A stretch of 41,974 bases of DNA from Bacteroidia bacterium (GTDB lineage: Bacteria > Bacteroidota > Bacteroidia > UBA4408), in contig JADLFI010000023.1 in assembly GCA_020845635.1 (NCBI GenBank), forward strand, positions 1 through 41,974, in the 5' to 3' direction. Shown in pieces: positions 26,944 through 35,214 of this stretch; the stretch's first letter is position 1, and every line of letters begins with the position of its first letter. The notes beneath the pieces were generated by a model that saw only the letters and a list, made by a program, of their open reading frames with translations, did no database searches and had not been told where the DNA came from. Both the position numbers and the translations under genes were made by a program.

Positions 26944-27246
26944 TCAACCTATGGAAGCATGTTGATTAATTAAAGCAATAAGTTCCTGAGCGGGCACAAC
27001 ACCCGATTGTGTCCAAACGGCCTTTCCATTTTTGAAGAGCATTAATGTAGGTACCCCTCTAATTTGAAACATAGCGGCAGTTTGTTGATTCTTATCCACA
27101 TCAATTTTAATAATTGAGGCTTTTTCACCAACATTATTTTTTACTTCTTCGAGTATTGGAGCCATCATTTTACATGGACCGCACCAAGTGGCAAAAAAGT
27201 CAACCAATACAGGTTTGTTTTGATTTACAATTTCTTGAAAGGTCAT
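26944..27246 (-). CDS. trxA: thioredoxin
   Basis: A 100-residue thioredoxin that reduces protein disulfides. The active site is WCGPCK (W21-C22-G23-P24-C25-K26) in VDFFATWCGPCKMMAP, followed by the cis-proline motif RGVPTLMLF. No signal peptide is present, so it should be cytosolic. It is the last gene of an eight-gene minus-strand cluster and overlaps the preceding DUF6132-like gene by 4 bases (ATGA), showing translational coupling. Its position at the end of a rhodanese/OsmC/haem-protein cluster suggests a specialised electron donor rather than, or besides, the general housekeeping thioredoxin. Confidence 0.94.
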   Translation of the reverse strand: MTFQEIVNQNKPVLVDFFATWCGPCKMMAPILEEVKNNVGEKASIIKIDVDKNQQTAAMFQIRGVPTLMLFKNGKAVWTQSGVVPAQELIALINQHASIG

Positions 27247-27458
27247 TGTTCTTTATCTTCTTTTTTGTTATCCTTTTGAAATATTGAAAAAAGCAAACCG
27301 CCCATAACAGCACCATAAGCGGTACTATTAAACGGTTTAGAGGTTATCATACAAGTGCCGGAACTACATCCAACCCATTTCCAGTATAAGAATCCGGCCA
27401 CAGCACCAATAATTACTCCGCTTATAACCAGAATATTGTTTTTGATTAAATTAGTCAT
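27243..27458 (-). CDS. DUF6132-like small membrane protein
   Basis: A 71-residue membrane protein with two predicted transmembrane segments (about 8-28 and 47-62). Between them lies a Cys pair in the conserved-looking WVGCSSGTC (C31, C36) followed by ITSKPFNST. This matches the DUF6132 family as I remember it, whose function is unknown. The C-terminus is short and charged. It overlaps the upstream haem-lipoprotein gene by 8 bases and the downstream trxA by 4, so the three are co-translated. The cysteine pair beside a thioredoxin gene suggests thiol exchange or metal/sulfur binding, which is an inference. Confidence 0.8.
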   Translation of the reverse strand: MTNLIKNNILVISGVIIGAVAGFLYWKWVGCSSGTCMITSKPFNSTAYGAVMGGLLFSIFQKDNKKEDKEQ

Positions 27459-28041
27459 ATTTATTCATATTTATTTTCCACATTCCTCGCAACATTCCTA
27501 ACTTGTAGCCGGTAGCTTTATCATCAGGATATTTTTGAGCGATAACTTCTTCAGTTTCTACTGCAATATCCGTGCCTTTCTCACCGTGGCATGACAAACA
27601 AGTAGGCATTCCTAAGGGTATAGCTTTGTAATACACATAAGAGTTTTTCTCTTTCTTTAGAAGGTGCTTTGCTGCGTTTTTGTCAGTCATAGCTTTTTCA
27701 AGCTCATTCCAAGCCTCAATATCGTTGTTTGTTTTTAGACCGTTTTGTAAATTTCTGTTTTTGTTGCTAAGGCGTTGAATTTTTAAATGATGAAAATTGC
27801 TTATATCTTGAGTAATATTTAGAGCATTAAGATTACAAAAGTCAACAGCACCTTCATAATTACTTGTCTTTATAGCTCCCATAAGATTTTCGAGCAATAC
27901 CTTTTGTGCATGATTAGCCACACTATCGCCCAGGTGCAATAATTCTTCTTGGGTTAAAGCAGGTTGTTTTTTAGAGCCAACACCACACGAAACTAGCATA
28001 AAAAAGAGCACAGCAAACAAAAAAATCACACGATTTATCAT
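27451..28041 (-). CDS. Tll0287-like (DUF3365) haem-binding lipoprotein
   Basis: A 196-residue lipoprotein. The signal peptide ends in a lipobox LVSC with lipidated C19. The body (about 35-190) resembles the Tll0287-like/DUF3365 domain, a PAS-like fold that binds c-type haem. A single haem motif CLSCH (C148, C151, H152) in MGMPTCLSCHGEKG-like context (residues about 143-156) and the final YKLGMLRGMWKI support this. It should face the periplasm. Redox or gas sensing, or electron transfer, is known or proposed for relatives, but the partner here is unknown. It lies 7 bases after the upstream membrane-protein gene and overlaps the next one. Confidence 0.85.
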   Translation of the reverse strand: MINRVIFLFAVLFFMLVSCGVGSKKQPALTQEELLHLGDSVANHAQKVLLENLMGAIKTSNYEGAVDFCNLNALNITQDISNFHHLKIQRLSNKNRNLQNGLKTNNDIEAWNELEKAMTDKNAAKHLLKKEKNSYVYYKAIPLGMPTCLSCHGEKGTDIAVETEEVIAQKYPDDKATGYKLGMLRGMWKINMNKYD

Positions 28042-28048
28042 ATCTGAA

Positions 28049-28294
28049 TTACTTTACTTCTTCGTATTTAACATCTTCGGGTTGGTTGTTCTTTGAGGCT
28101 ACCACAGGGCTATTGTTACAATATGAACCGGTGCTACAGCATCCTACATTAAGCAAAGGCATTAATGTAAAAAGAGCGCCCAGTGCAATAACTTGCCACT
28201 CACCGGTTTGAACCCCATTTACAACGATAAAAATTCCCAAGACCAGACGAACCAATCGCATAAAATCCCATGTCTTTAAATATGCTTTTACCAT
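28049..28294 (-). CDS. small Cys-containing membrane protein (YgaP/DUF2892-like)
   Basis: An 81-residue membrane protein with two hydrophobic segments (about 12-28 and 33-50), a pattern MRLVRLVLGIFIVVNGVQTG similar to DUF2892/YgaP-type membrane domains, then LMPLLNVGCCSTGSYC with three cysteines (C52, C53, C59), and a polar tail. No function is established. It lies between a DUF2892 gene (5-base gap) and the haem lipoprotein gene (7-base gap), so it belongs to the same transcript. The Cys-Cys pair at the membrane edge could handle sulfane sulfur or metals, which is speculative. Confidence 0.75.
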   Translation of the reverse strand: MVKAYLKTWDFMRLVRLVLGIFIVVNGVQTGEWQVIALGALFTLMPLLNVGCCSTGSYCNNSPVVASKNNQPEDVKYEEVK

Positions 28295-28299
28295 AAAAT

Positions 28300-28524
28300 T
28301 TATTTTTGTTTAGTACTTATATTTTCTTTACGTGTATTTATTTTAAAAGGGAAATACAAAGGGCAAAAACTTATAGATGATGTAACAACAAATACCAAAG
28401 CGAATATACCGAGAATTAATGCCAAAGTTCCGGAAATAGTGTTGGTAAAATACAAAATGGCTATAAGTGTAGCGACAGCTATACGAATAATTTTGTCAAG
28501 AGTGCCAATATTTTTTTTCATCAT
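28300..28524 (-). CDS. DUF2892 (YgaP-type membrane domain) protein
   Basis: A 74-residue protein matching the DUF2892 pattern MKKNIGTLDKIIRI, two transmembrane segments (about 11-28 and 30-52), then SISFCPLYFPF with a conserved Cys after the second. In E. coli YgaP this membrane domain is fused to a rhodanese; here the rhodanese is the separate gene just upstream. I chose the ATG at 28524 (a second ATG follows at 28521). The frame extends to a start codon at 28566, but that would overlap the rhodanese gene by 28 bases and add residues unlike the family. Confidence 0.8.
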   Translation of the reverse strand: MMKKNIGTLDKIIRIAVATLIAILYFTNTISGTLALILGIFALVFVVTSSISFCPLYFPFKINTRKENISTKQK

Positions 28525-28538
28525 AATATTTTTAGGTT

Positions 28539-28850
28539 CTATACTAAAGCCTTTACGCTGTACCACGAGCCACCATTAACTACATTTTGTATTCCGTTTT
28601 TTTCAAGAATATTTTTTGCCTGAGCACTACGCATTCCACTTTGACAAAATACAACAACACCTTTGGTGTTTTTAAATTTAGCTATCTGAGCTGAGACTCT
28701 GTCAAGCGGAATATTGACTGCTCCTTTAACGCTACCTGAGGCAAATTCACCGGAAGTACGTACATCAACCAATAGAGCACCATTGGCTATCATTTCTTTA
28801 ATTTGTTCGCTGCTTGTAGAGCCGAAAAGACTTTTTAAAATTCCAAACAT
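28539..28850 (-). CDS. single-domain rhodanese-like sulfurtransferase
   Basis: A 103-residue cytosolic rhodanese. LLVDVRTSGEFASGSVKGAVNIPL is the typical CH2A-like start (about residues 27-49), and the active-site loop is CQSGMR with persulfide-forming C69 in VVVFCQSGMRSA. Such proteins transfer sulfane sulfur between donors and thiols. The length and loop match the GlpE/YgaP-type single-domain class. It sits between OsmC (33 bases upstream) and the DUF2892 gene (14 bases downstream), forming a split version of YgaP. Confidence 0.92.
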   Translation of the reverse strand: MFGILKSLFGSTSSEQIKEMIANGALLVDVRTSGEFASGSVKGAVNIPLDRVSAQIAKFKNTKGVVVFCQSGMRSAQAKNILEKNGIQNVVNGGSWYSVKALV

Positions 28851-28883
28851 TTTTTTGTGTAGATTAAATGGTTAAAAATAATA

Positions 28884-29318
28884 TTATTTGAGGTTTATAT
28901 GAATAGATGTTTCTGTTTTTAAGGAGTTGGTTACTAAACATGCTGCTTTAGACTTTTCGAGAACTTTAATAGCTTTTTCCTTATCATCAACAGGATTTTG
29001 AAGAGTTAGCTCAGGAGAAATTAAAGCCTCGGTAATCAAAAATTTTCCATCTTTTAGTTCTAGTTTACAAACGGTTTTACAATTAAAATCGGTAAAAGGT
29101 AATTTATAATTTTCGGCTACAGCCAAAAATGTGGCCATGTAACAACTGTTAATAGATGCGGCATAAAGATGCTCGGGTGACCATATCCCGGGTACACCTA
29201 GAGGAAACTCGGGAGGAGTAGCACATTCAATTGTGTTATTTAATACAGGAGAAGATAAAAGCCCCTTTCGGCCTTCTTTCCATTGCAGATTAACTTCATA
29301 ATAATGCACATTTGCCAT
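28884..29318 (-). CDS. OsmC/Ohr family thiol peroxidase-like protein
   Basis: A 144-residue cytosolic OsmC-family protein. The two family cysteines are present: C59 in INSCYMATFLAVAEN (peroxidatic) and C127 in KAACLVTNSL (resolving), along with PEHLYAASINSC and the preceding FPLGVPGIWSPEH. Family members reduce organic hydroperoxides, and some are linked to persulfide or sulfane-sulfur stress. The substrate here is not known. It lies 63 bases after the Crp-family regulator gene and 33 before the rhodanese gene. The minus-strand box CACCTTTG (29342-29349, one mismatch to TAnnTTTG) could be a local promoter. Confidence 0.88.
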   Translation of the reverse strand: MANVHYYEVNLQWKEGRKGLLSSPVLNNTIECATPPEFPLGVPGIWSPEHLYAASINSCYMATFLAVAENYKLPFTDFNCKTVCKLELKDGKFLITEALISPELTLQNPVDDKEKAIKVLEKSKAACLVTNSLKTETSIHINLK

Positions 29319-29381
29319 AGCTGTAATTTTTTTTGATGCGACAAAGGTGAGAAGTATAATTTATTAATACTGCTACTTAAG

Positions 29382-30005
29382 TTACATTAAAGTAATTTTA
29401 TTTCTGCCCAGCTTTACTTTTCCGTTTTCTTCCAGTTGCTTTAATAAACGAGAAACCACTACACGAGCTGTTCCTAACTCGTTAGCTAACTGTTCGTGAG
29501 TAATTAATAATGTATTGCTACTGCTGATATTTTTCTTTTTTTGAAGGAGGTCGAGCAATCGTTCATCTACCTTTTTAAACGCAATGGCATTAACCACTTC
29601 CAATAATTCCTCAAAACGTTTATGATATAATTTAAAAATATAATTAAGCCATTCAGGATATTCTTTTAGCAGCATAGCTACCCTTTCAATAGGAATAAAG
29701 AATATTTCAGCATCTTCTTCTGTTTCGGCTCTAACCTTGCTGGTTTCGTTATGTATTCCTCCCAGAAATGACATGATACAACTTTCTCCGGCCTTAATAT
29801 AGTATAGTAATATTTCTCTACCGTCTTCTTCAGTTCTAATAACTTTAAGTACTCCCTTTACCACTATAGGAATGGCTCTTATATATGAGTTCTCGTCCAG
29901 TATGACACTTCCGGATTTGTATTGTTTTTTAGTGCCAAACTGTAAAAGTTTTTCAATAAGCTCTGGCGATGTCTTAAAAGCTTCTATGAGTTGCAATTCT
30001 TCCAT
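29382..30005 (-). CDS. Crp/Fnr family transcriptional regulator
   Basis: A 207-residue regulator with an N-terminal cyclic-nucleotide-binding-type beta-barrel (about 22-115), a dimerisation helix (about 118-145) and a C-terminal winged helix-turn-helix (about 165-205, ITHEQLANELGTARVVVSRLLKQL). It lacks the N-terminal cysteine cluster of FNR, so it is not an FNR-type iron-sulfur sensor. Its only cysteine is in GESCIMSFLGG (C75), at the place of the phosphate-binding cassette. It is the first gene of the minus-strand redox cluster and probably its regulator. A TATCTTTG box (30010-30017, minus) sits 4 bases before the ATG, so the mRNA may be nearly leaderless. Confidence 0.88.
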   Translation of the reverse strand: MEELQLIEAFKTSPELIEKLLQFGTKKQYKSGSVILDENSYIRAIPIVVKGVLKVIRTEEDGREILLYYIKAGESCIMSFLGGIHNETSKVRAETEEDAEIFFIPIERVAMLLKEYPEWLNYIFKLYHKRFEELLEVVNAIAFKKVDERLLDLLQKKKNISSSNTLLITHEQLANELGTARVVVSRLLKQLEENGKVKLGRNKITLM

Positions 30006-30009
30006 TTTT

Positions 30010-30017
30010 CAAAGATA
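30010..30017 (-). promoter_or_regulatory. -7 element directly before the Crp-family gene
   Basis: The minus strand reads TATCTTTG, a full TAnnTTTG match, with the ATG at 30005 only 4 bases beyond it. No -33 TTG is seen at 17-19 bases. Confidence 0.4.
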
Positions 30018-30148
30018 AGAAATTAATATAGTTAATAGGCAGTTTCGTCTTTTCCAATTTCACAATCATTTTATTTTATTGAGAATAAAAATAAAAATAG
30101 TAATTTTAAAAACACTAATTTCGTTAACCATTTATGTAATAAAAGGGC

Positions 30149-33100
30149 GTGACTATTTTTAAGAAAGTACATATAGTTTTAATTAGTTATATTTTATGTT
30201 TGTTTGCCGGAATATCTTATTTGAAAGCACAGCATGCAACACCTGAAACAGGATTACCGTATATTGTAAATTACTCGGCCAAGCAATATAAAGCGCACGA
30301 TCAAAATTGGTGTATAGTATCAGACTCGTTAGGGATTATTTACATTGGAAATAATATTGGCATTTTGGTGTTTGATGGTTTAGACATTGATGTTATAAAC
30401 TCTGAAACAGCGATATACTCATTGGCCAAAGACCAGAAAGGAAATATTTACTATGGAGGAGAAGGTGATTTTGGACGTATTGAACCTACTGATAAAGGGA
30501 AATTAAAGTTAAACTCTATTACACATTTAATACCGGAGAAAGAAAGAAATTTTGCAGAGGTTTGGTCTATCAGAAACATTGATAACAAAATGGTATTTTC
30601 TACCCGTGATAACTTATATGTTTATGAAGAGGGAAAAATATCGGTAATAAAACCAATTAAAGGAAAGGGCATACATAAAAGTTTTTTAATAAAGAATAAA
30701 TATTTAGCACGTGAATTTGAGGCAGGCTTTTCGTACCTGGACGGGAACACACTTAAATTTATTGAGGGGTCAGAAGTATTTAGCGATTTAATGGTAGATT
30801 TTGTGAATGAGGCAGATGGTAAAATAATTATTGGCACCCGCAGCAAAGGCTTTTATACCATGTATTGGGACGAAACTAACGACCCCGGTCATTGTAAAAT
30901 ATTACCTTTAGAATTTCCGGTTAGCAGTTATTTTAAGGATGCTCAGTTGTATGAAGGAATAAAGTTAAGTGATGGTAACTTTGGTTTTGCTACTAAAAAT
31001 AACGGAATATTTATAGCAGATAAGCATGGAAATTTAATAGAACACTTTACCAAAGAGAAAGGAATATTGGACAATAAGGTTTGGTATTTAATGGAGGAAA
31101 AAGGTAAGAATTTATGGGCAGCAACAGATAAAGGAGTTTCTATGATTGATTATCATAGCCCTATACGTCAGTATAACTATATTCAAGGGCTTGTTGGTGC
31201 TATTAATGACGTAAGTTTTATAAACAACAAATTATATATTAATACCGATCGTGGAATAGTTGAGGGAATTCATACTAACGATGGAATTGTGTTTAAATCT
31301 TTTAATGAAATAAAAAGTTCAAGTTTCTCAAGCACATTGTTTAAAACCGACCAAACAAATGAGGTTATTGTTGCCACTGAGCAAGGACTGGCTTCAATTA
31401 AAAACAACAAAGCAACCTTTATTGATAATGGAGTGAGGTTTTATAATGCCTTACAGTATAGTAAAGATAAAAACATTTTAATTGCAGTAGGAAAAGATAT
31501 AATAGTGGTATATAGATACGAGAACGGGAGTTTTAAAATACTAAGCGAGTATGAGTGTGAGTCGAATTTACGCTTTATTATAGAAGACAATAATGGAATA
31601 ATTTGGGTAAGTGGAGATAATAAAACTCTCATAAAATTTAATCCTCTTATAAATGATACCGATAAGTATAAACACATAAATCTTAGAAATCATATAGATA
31701 ACAAATCAGAAAATCAAATTATAAAGTTTAAAGATAGAATATTGCTAACTACCATTAAAGGGGTACATGAAATTACCAATCTTGAAAGCGATGAACCACA
31801 AATAAATAAGTCGAAACTTTTTTCTGAAAGCTATCAATTTCAGCAAAGCAATATTTTTAGAATATTTTCCGACAAATATGAAAATTTTTGGATTGCCTAT
31901 GATTATGAAGTAGATTCAAAAAAAGGGGTTATAGCTTTCTGTAAGAAACAAAAAAATAATATTTACGAGTCGAACAATCTTTTATTTAACAAATACTTGG
32001 CGATTCAAAAAAATGGATTTTGTGAAGACAACGCAGGGAATATATGGATAGCAACTAATGAAGGATTGTTGAAATACAACACAATATTACCCTATAAAAT
32101 AAATTTTTCTTTTCCTGTTTTTATTAAGAAAGTAACCTTAAAGAACGATTCAAGCTATATATTAACCAGAGGCTTAGTGCCAAAAGAGTTGCAGAATGAG
32201 CTTCCCTTTAGCATGAATGCTATTGATTTTAGATTCTCGGTAGCTAATTTTACGAATGCAGAAAATATATTTTTTTCCACAAGGTTATTACCTAATGAGA
32301 AGAAATTTACAGAATGGTCTTTGGTACGCACCAAAGATTTTAACTATTTAGCCGAAGGAACTTATACTTTGGAAGTAAAGGCAAGAGACATTTTCTATAA
32401 CGAATCGGGGATAAAGAGGATAACGTTTACAATAGCGCCTCCTTGGTATAGAACACTGTGGGCTTATTTCCTATATTTTGTACTTGCAAATGTTGCCATC
32501 TATTTTATTATTAAATTTAACACCAAACGATTAAGAGCCTTAAATGATTTGCTTGAAAAAACCGTAAAAGAAAGAACACAGGAATTATGGAAAGAGAGAG
32601 ATAAACTAAGAGAAGCCAATCAGGAAATAACAGATAGTATAAATTATGCCAAAATAATACAGCAAAGTATTTTGCCCGAGTCGCAGGCAATAAAGAAAGT
32701 ATTTAAGCAGTCGTTTATTTATTTTAAACCGCGTAATATAGTTAGTGGTGATTTTTATTGGTTTAGTCAGTTAAGTAAGAGTGTTGGTTCTTTGTCAAAA
32801 AACTTGCATATTATAGCAGCAGCCGACTGTACCGGACATGGAGTACCGGGGGCTTTTATGAGTATGATAGGTAACGAAAAACTGAATCAGGCAATTACTG
32901 AAATTCCTGATTTAACACCCTCTACTATGTTGAAATTTTTGAATCAACATATCAAAGATTCGTTAAGACAAGAAGAAGGTCGAAGTCTTTCAAAAGACGG
33001 AATGGAAATATCTTTGTGTTTTTTTAATACAGAAACTAACATGTTAACTTTTTCGGGAGCCAACAGACCATTGTGGATATTTAGAAAAGGATGTTCTCTT

Positions 33101-33415
33101 GAGGAGGTAGAAATAATAAAACCAACCAAAGCGGCAATAGCCGGACATACCAGCATAAATCAGGAATATGAGGAAGTAAGCATACAACTAAACACAGGAG
33201 ACACTTTGTATATGTTTACCGATGGTGCTCCCGATCAGTTTGGAGGACCCGATAACAAAAAGATTACGACTAAAGGATTTAGAAAACTATTATTCGATAT
33301 TCAGAGTCTAAATATGGACGAACAAAGATTCTATATCAGTAAATTTTACCATTCGTGGATGAGAGACACCTACGAGCAAATAGATGATATTTTAATTATT
33401 GGAATAAAAATTTAA
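30149..33415 (+). CDS. transmembrane sensor with beta-propeller, Y_Y_Y domain and SpoIIE phosphatase
   Basis: A signal-transduction protein of 1088 residues. A signal peptide (1-27) leads to a periplasmic two-component-regulator-type propeller (about 35-660, repeated blades such as GNIYYGGEGDFGRI and GNIWIATNEGLLKY). A Y_Y_Y domain (about 690-766), a transmembrane helix (about 770-792) and a coiled coil (about 797-840, TVKERTQELWKERD) follow. A cytosolic SpoIIE-type PP2C phosphatase (about 850-1088) has metal-binding aspartates in SGDFYW, ADCTGHGVPGAFMS, FTDGAPDQFGG and DDILI. It probably dephosphorylates a serine/threonine partner such as an anti-sigma antagonist. The GTG at 30149 is the only usable start; an ATG-TAA-TAA lies in frame just upstream at 30134. 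Era, murI and another gene follow closely. Confidence 0.9.
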   Translation: MTIFKKVHIVLISYILCLFAGISYLKAQHATPETGLPYIVNYSAKQYKAHDQNWCIVSDSLGIIYIGNNIGILVFDGLDIDVINSETAIYSLAKDQKGNIYYGGEGDFGRIEPTDKGKLKLNSITHLIPEKERNFAEVWSIRNIDNKMVFSTRDNLYVYEEGKISVIKPIKGKGIHKSFLIKNKYLAREFEAGFSYLDGNTLKFIEGSEVFSDLMVDFVNEADGKIIIGTRSKGFYTMYWDETNDPGHCKILPLEFPVSSYFKDAQLYEGIKLSDGNFGFATKNNGIFIADKHGNLIEHFTKEKGILDNKVWYLMEEKGKNLWAATDKGVSMIDYHSPIRQYNYIQGLVGAINDVSFINNKLYINTDRGIVEGIHTNDGIVFKSFNEIKSSSFSSTLFKTDQTNEVIVATEQGLASIKNNKATFIDNGVRFYNALQYSKDKNILIAVGKDIIVVYRYENGSFKILSEYECESNLRFIIEDNNGIIWVSGDNKTLIKFNPLINDTDKYKHINLRNHIDNKSENQIIKFKDRILLTTIKGVHEITNLESDEPQINKSKLFSESYQFQQSNIFRIFSDKYENFWIAYDYEVDSKKGVIAFCKKQKNNIYESNNLLFNKYLAIQKNGFCEDNAGNIWIATNEGLLKYNTILPYKINFSFPVFIKKVTLKNDSSYILTRGLVPKELQNELPFSMNAIDFRFSVANFTNAENIFFSTRLLPNEKKFTEWSLVRTKDFNYLAEGTYTLEVKARDIFYNESGIKRITFTIAPPWYRTLWAYFLYFVLANVAIYFIIKFNTKRLRALNDLLEKTVKERTQELWKERDKLREANQEITDSINYAKIIQQSILPESQAIKKVFKQSFIYFKPRNIVSGDFYWFSQLSKSVGSLSKNLHIIAAADCTGHGVPGAFMSMIGNEKLNQAITEIPDLTPSTMLKFLNQHIKDSLRQEEGRSLSKDGMEISLCFFNTETNMLTFSGANRPLWIFRKGCSLEEVEIIKPTKAAIAGHTSINQEYEEVSIQLNTGDTLYMFTDGAPDQFGGPDNKKITTKGFRKLLFDIQSLNMDEQRFYISKFYHSWMRDTYEQIDDILIIGIKI

Positions 33416-33441
33416 TTTTATTACGCCTAACCATACCAAAA

Positions 33442-34323
33442 ATGAATCATAGAGCAGGATTTGTAAATATAATAGGAAAGCCAAATGCAGGGAAATCAAC
33501 ATTAATGAATATTTTGGTTGGTGAGCGCTTAAGCATTATTACGCCCAAAGCGCAAACTACGCGACATAGAATACTGGGTATAGTTAATGAGGAAGACTAT
33601 CAGATTGTTTATTCTGATACTCCGGGAATATTAACACCACATTATAAAATGCATGAAGCCATGATGAAGTTTGTTTATACAGCTTTAGCAGATGCCGATT
33701 TGCTCTTGTTTATTGTGGATGTAGCGGGGAAAGAACCGGTTGAAGAAGAAGTATTAAAAGAAATAAATAAATCGAAAACAGGTCTAATTTTAATATTGAA
33801 TAAAATTGATTTAGTAAGTTCCACAGACTTAGAGGAAATTAGCAAGTATTGGGCAGGTGTTTTTCCGCAAGCCGAAATAATCCCCATCTCGGCATTGGAA
33901 CAATTTAACATTGAGTATCTAAAAAAACGTATTGTGGCTCAGCTTCCCATTTCGCCACCATACTATGATAAAGAACAGCTTACCGACAAGCCCGAAAAGT
34001 TCTTTGTAAGTGAAACCATTCGCGAAAAAATTTTTTTGAACTACGAGAAAGAAGTTCCCTACAATTGCGAAGTGTATGTTGAAAGCTTTAAAGATTCTCC
34101 TGAAATAATCAAAATAAGAAGTATCATTTTTGTTTCACGCGATTCGCAAAAGGGTATTATTATTGGACATAAGGGGGCCGGATTAAAGAGAGTAGGAACA
34201 CAAGCTAGAATAGAATTAGAAAAATTTTTCGGGAAGAAAATTTTTTTAGAGCTATTTGTAAAAGTGAAAAAAGACTGGCGCAACAATAATTATATGTTAA
34301 AACAGTTTGGCTATGAAGAGTAA
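33442..34323 (+). CDS. era: GTPase Era
   Basis: An essential GTPase that binds 16S rRNA and helps assemble the 30S ribosomal subunit. The 293-residue protein has an N-terminal G domain with G1 GKPNAGKST (12-20), DTPGIL (G3) and NKIDLV (G4), plus the Era-specific TTRHRILGI switch region. The C-terminal KH domain (about 200-293) contains IIIGHKGAGLKRVGTQARIE and VKVKKDWR. The length is normal. It begins 26 bases after the SpoIIE-phosphatase gene and is followed 29 bases later by murI, so all may share a transcript. Confidence 0.96.
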   Translation: MNHRAGFVNIIGKPNAGKSTLMNILVGERLSIITPKAQTTRHRILGIVNEEDYQIVYSDTPGILTPHYKMHEAMMKFVYTALADADLLLFIVDVAGKEPVEEEVLKEINKSKTGLILILNKIDLVSSTDLEEISKYWAGVFPQAEIIPISALEQFNIEYLKKRIVAQLPISPPYYDKEQLTDKPEKFFVSETIREKIFLNYEKEVPYNCEVYVESFKDSPEIIKIRSIIFVSRDSQKGIIIGHKGAGLKRVGTQARIELEKFFGKKIFLELFVKVKKDWRNNNYMLKQFGYEE

Positions 34324-34352
34324 CACATTAAAAAAGGGCATAATAAAACAAA

Positions 34353-35183
34353 ATGGCTAATCATAAAAAGCAAACAAGCAAATCACCTATAGGTATTTTT
34401 GATTCAGGAATTGGCGGACTTACTGTTGCCAGAGCTATTAATAAAATAATGCCCAATGAACAATTAATTTATTTTGGCGACACAGCACATTTTCCTTATG
34501 GCGAAAAATCGCCCGATTCTATAAAATACTATGCTCTGAGAATTAGTGATTTTTTGCTGAAACAAAACTGTAAAATGATTGTTATAGCATGCAATACCGC
34601 TTCATCGGTGGCTTACCAAACAGTAAAAAACCAGGCAGGTAACAAAGCTTTGGTGGTTAGTGTAATTGAGCCGGTAGTGAATAATGTTGCCAACCAATAC
34701 AAACAAGGCAAAATAGGAGTAATAGCTACTAAAGGAACTATAAAAAGCGATATTTATAACAAACGGTTAAAAGAACTAAATACATCACTACAAGTATCGT
34801 CTGTTGCTACCCCATTGCTGGCACCTATGATTGAGGAGGGGTTTTATAACAACAATATTAGTAGAACAGTTATAAACAGCTATTTGCTGAAACCAAAATT
34901 AAAAAACATTGATGCTTTAATTTTAGCCTGTACCCATTACCCTCTGATAAGACCTGAGATAGAGGAGTATTACAAACAAAAAGTAAAGATTATAGATAGT
35001 GCTGAAATTGTTGCTGAGCATGTATATGCACTACTTAAAGAACATCGCTTGCTGAATAAGGATCAGGGAGAAAAAAGCAAATTTTATGTAAGTGATTATA
35101 CCGATTCATTTGCCAAAAGCACCAAAATATTTTATAATAATAAAATAAAATTACAGTATAATCCTATTTGGGAGAATGAATAA
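34353..35183 (+). CDS. murI: glutamate racemase
   Basis: Makes D-glutamate for peptidoglycan by racemising L-glutamate in the cytosol. The 276-residue protein carries IGIFDSGIGGLTVARAI (D17, S18), FGDTAHFPYGEKS, the first catalytic cysteine C80 in ACNTAS, and the second C193 in ACTHYPL. GVIATKGTIKSDIY is also typical. The gene lies between era and a carboxypeptidase-regulatory-domain protein gene with gaps of about 30 bases. Confidence 0.96.
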   Translation: MANHKKQTSKSPIGIFDSGIGGLTVARAINKIMPNEQLIYFGDTAHFPYGEKSPDSIKYYALRISDFLLKQNCKMIVIACNTASSVAYQTVKNQAGNKALVVSVIEPVVNNVANQYKQGKIGVIATKGTIKSDIYNKRLKELNTSLQVSSVATPLLAPMIEEGFYNNNISRTVINSYLLKPKLKNIDALILACTHYPLIRPEIEEYYKQKVKIIDSAEIVAEHVYALLKEHRLLNKDQGEKSKFYVSDYTDSFAKSTKIFYNNKIKLQYNPIWENE

Positions 35184-35214
35184 GTTAACCTATTGAAATA
35201 TCCGGTTTAAGGCA

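Noticed and set aside
28525-28566. Upstream start extending the DUF2892 protein by 14 residues
   Set aside because: It would overlap the rhodanese gene by 28 bases and precede the family start MKKNIGTLDK with unrelated residues.
29382-30005. FNR-type oxygen sensor
   Set aside because: The cysteine cluster needed for an iron-sulfur centre is absent; only one cysteine is present.
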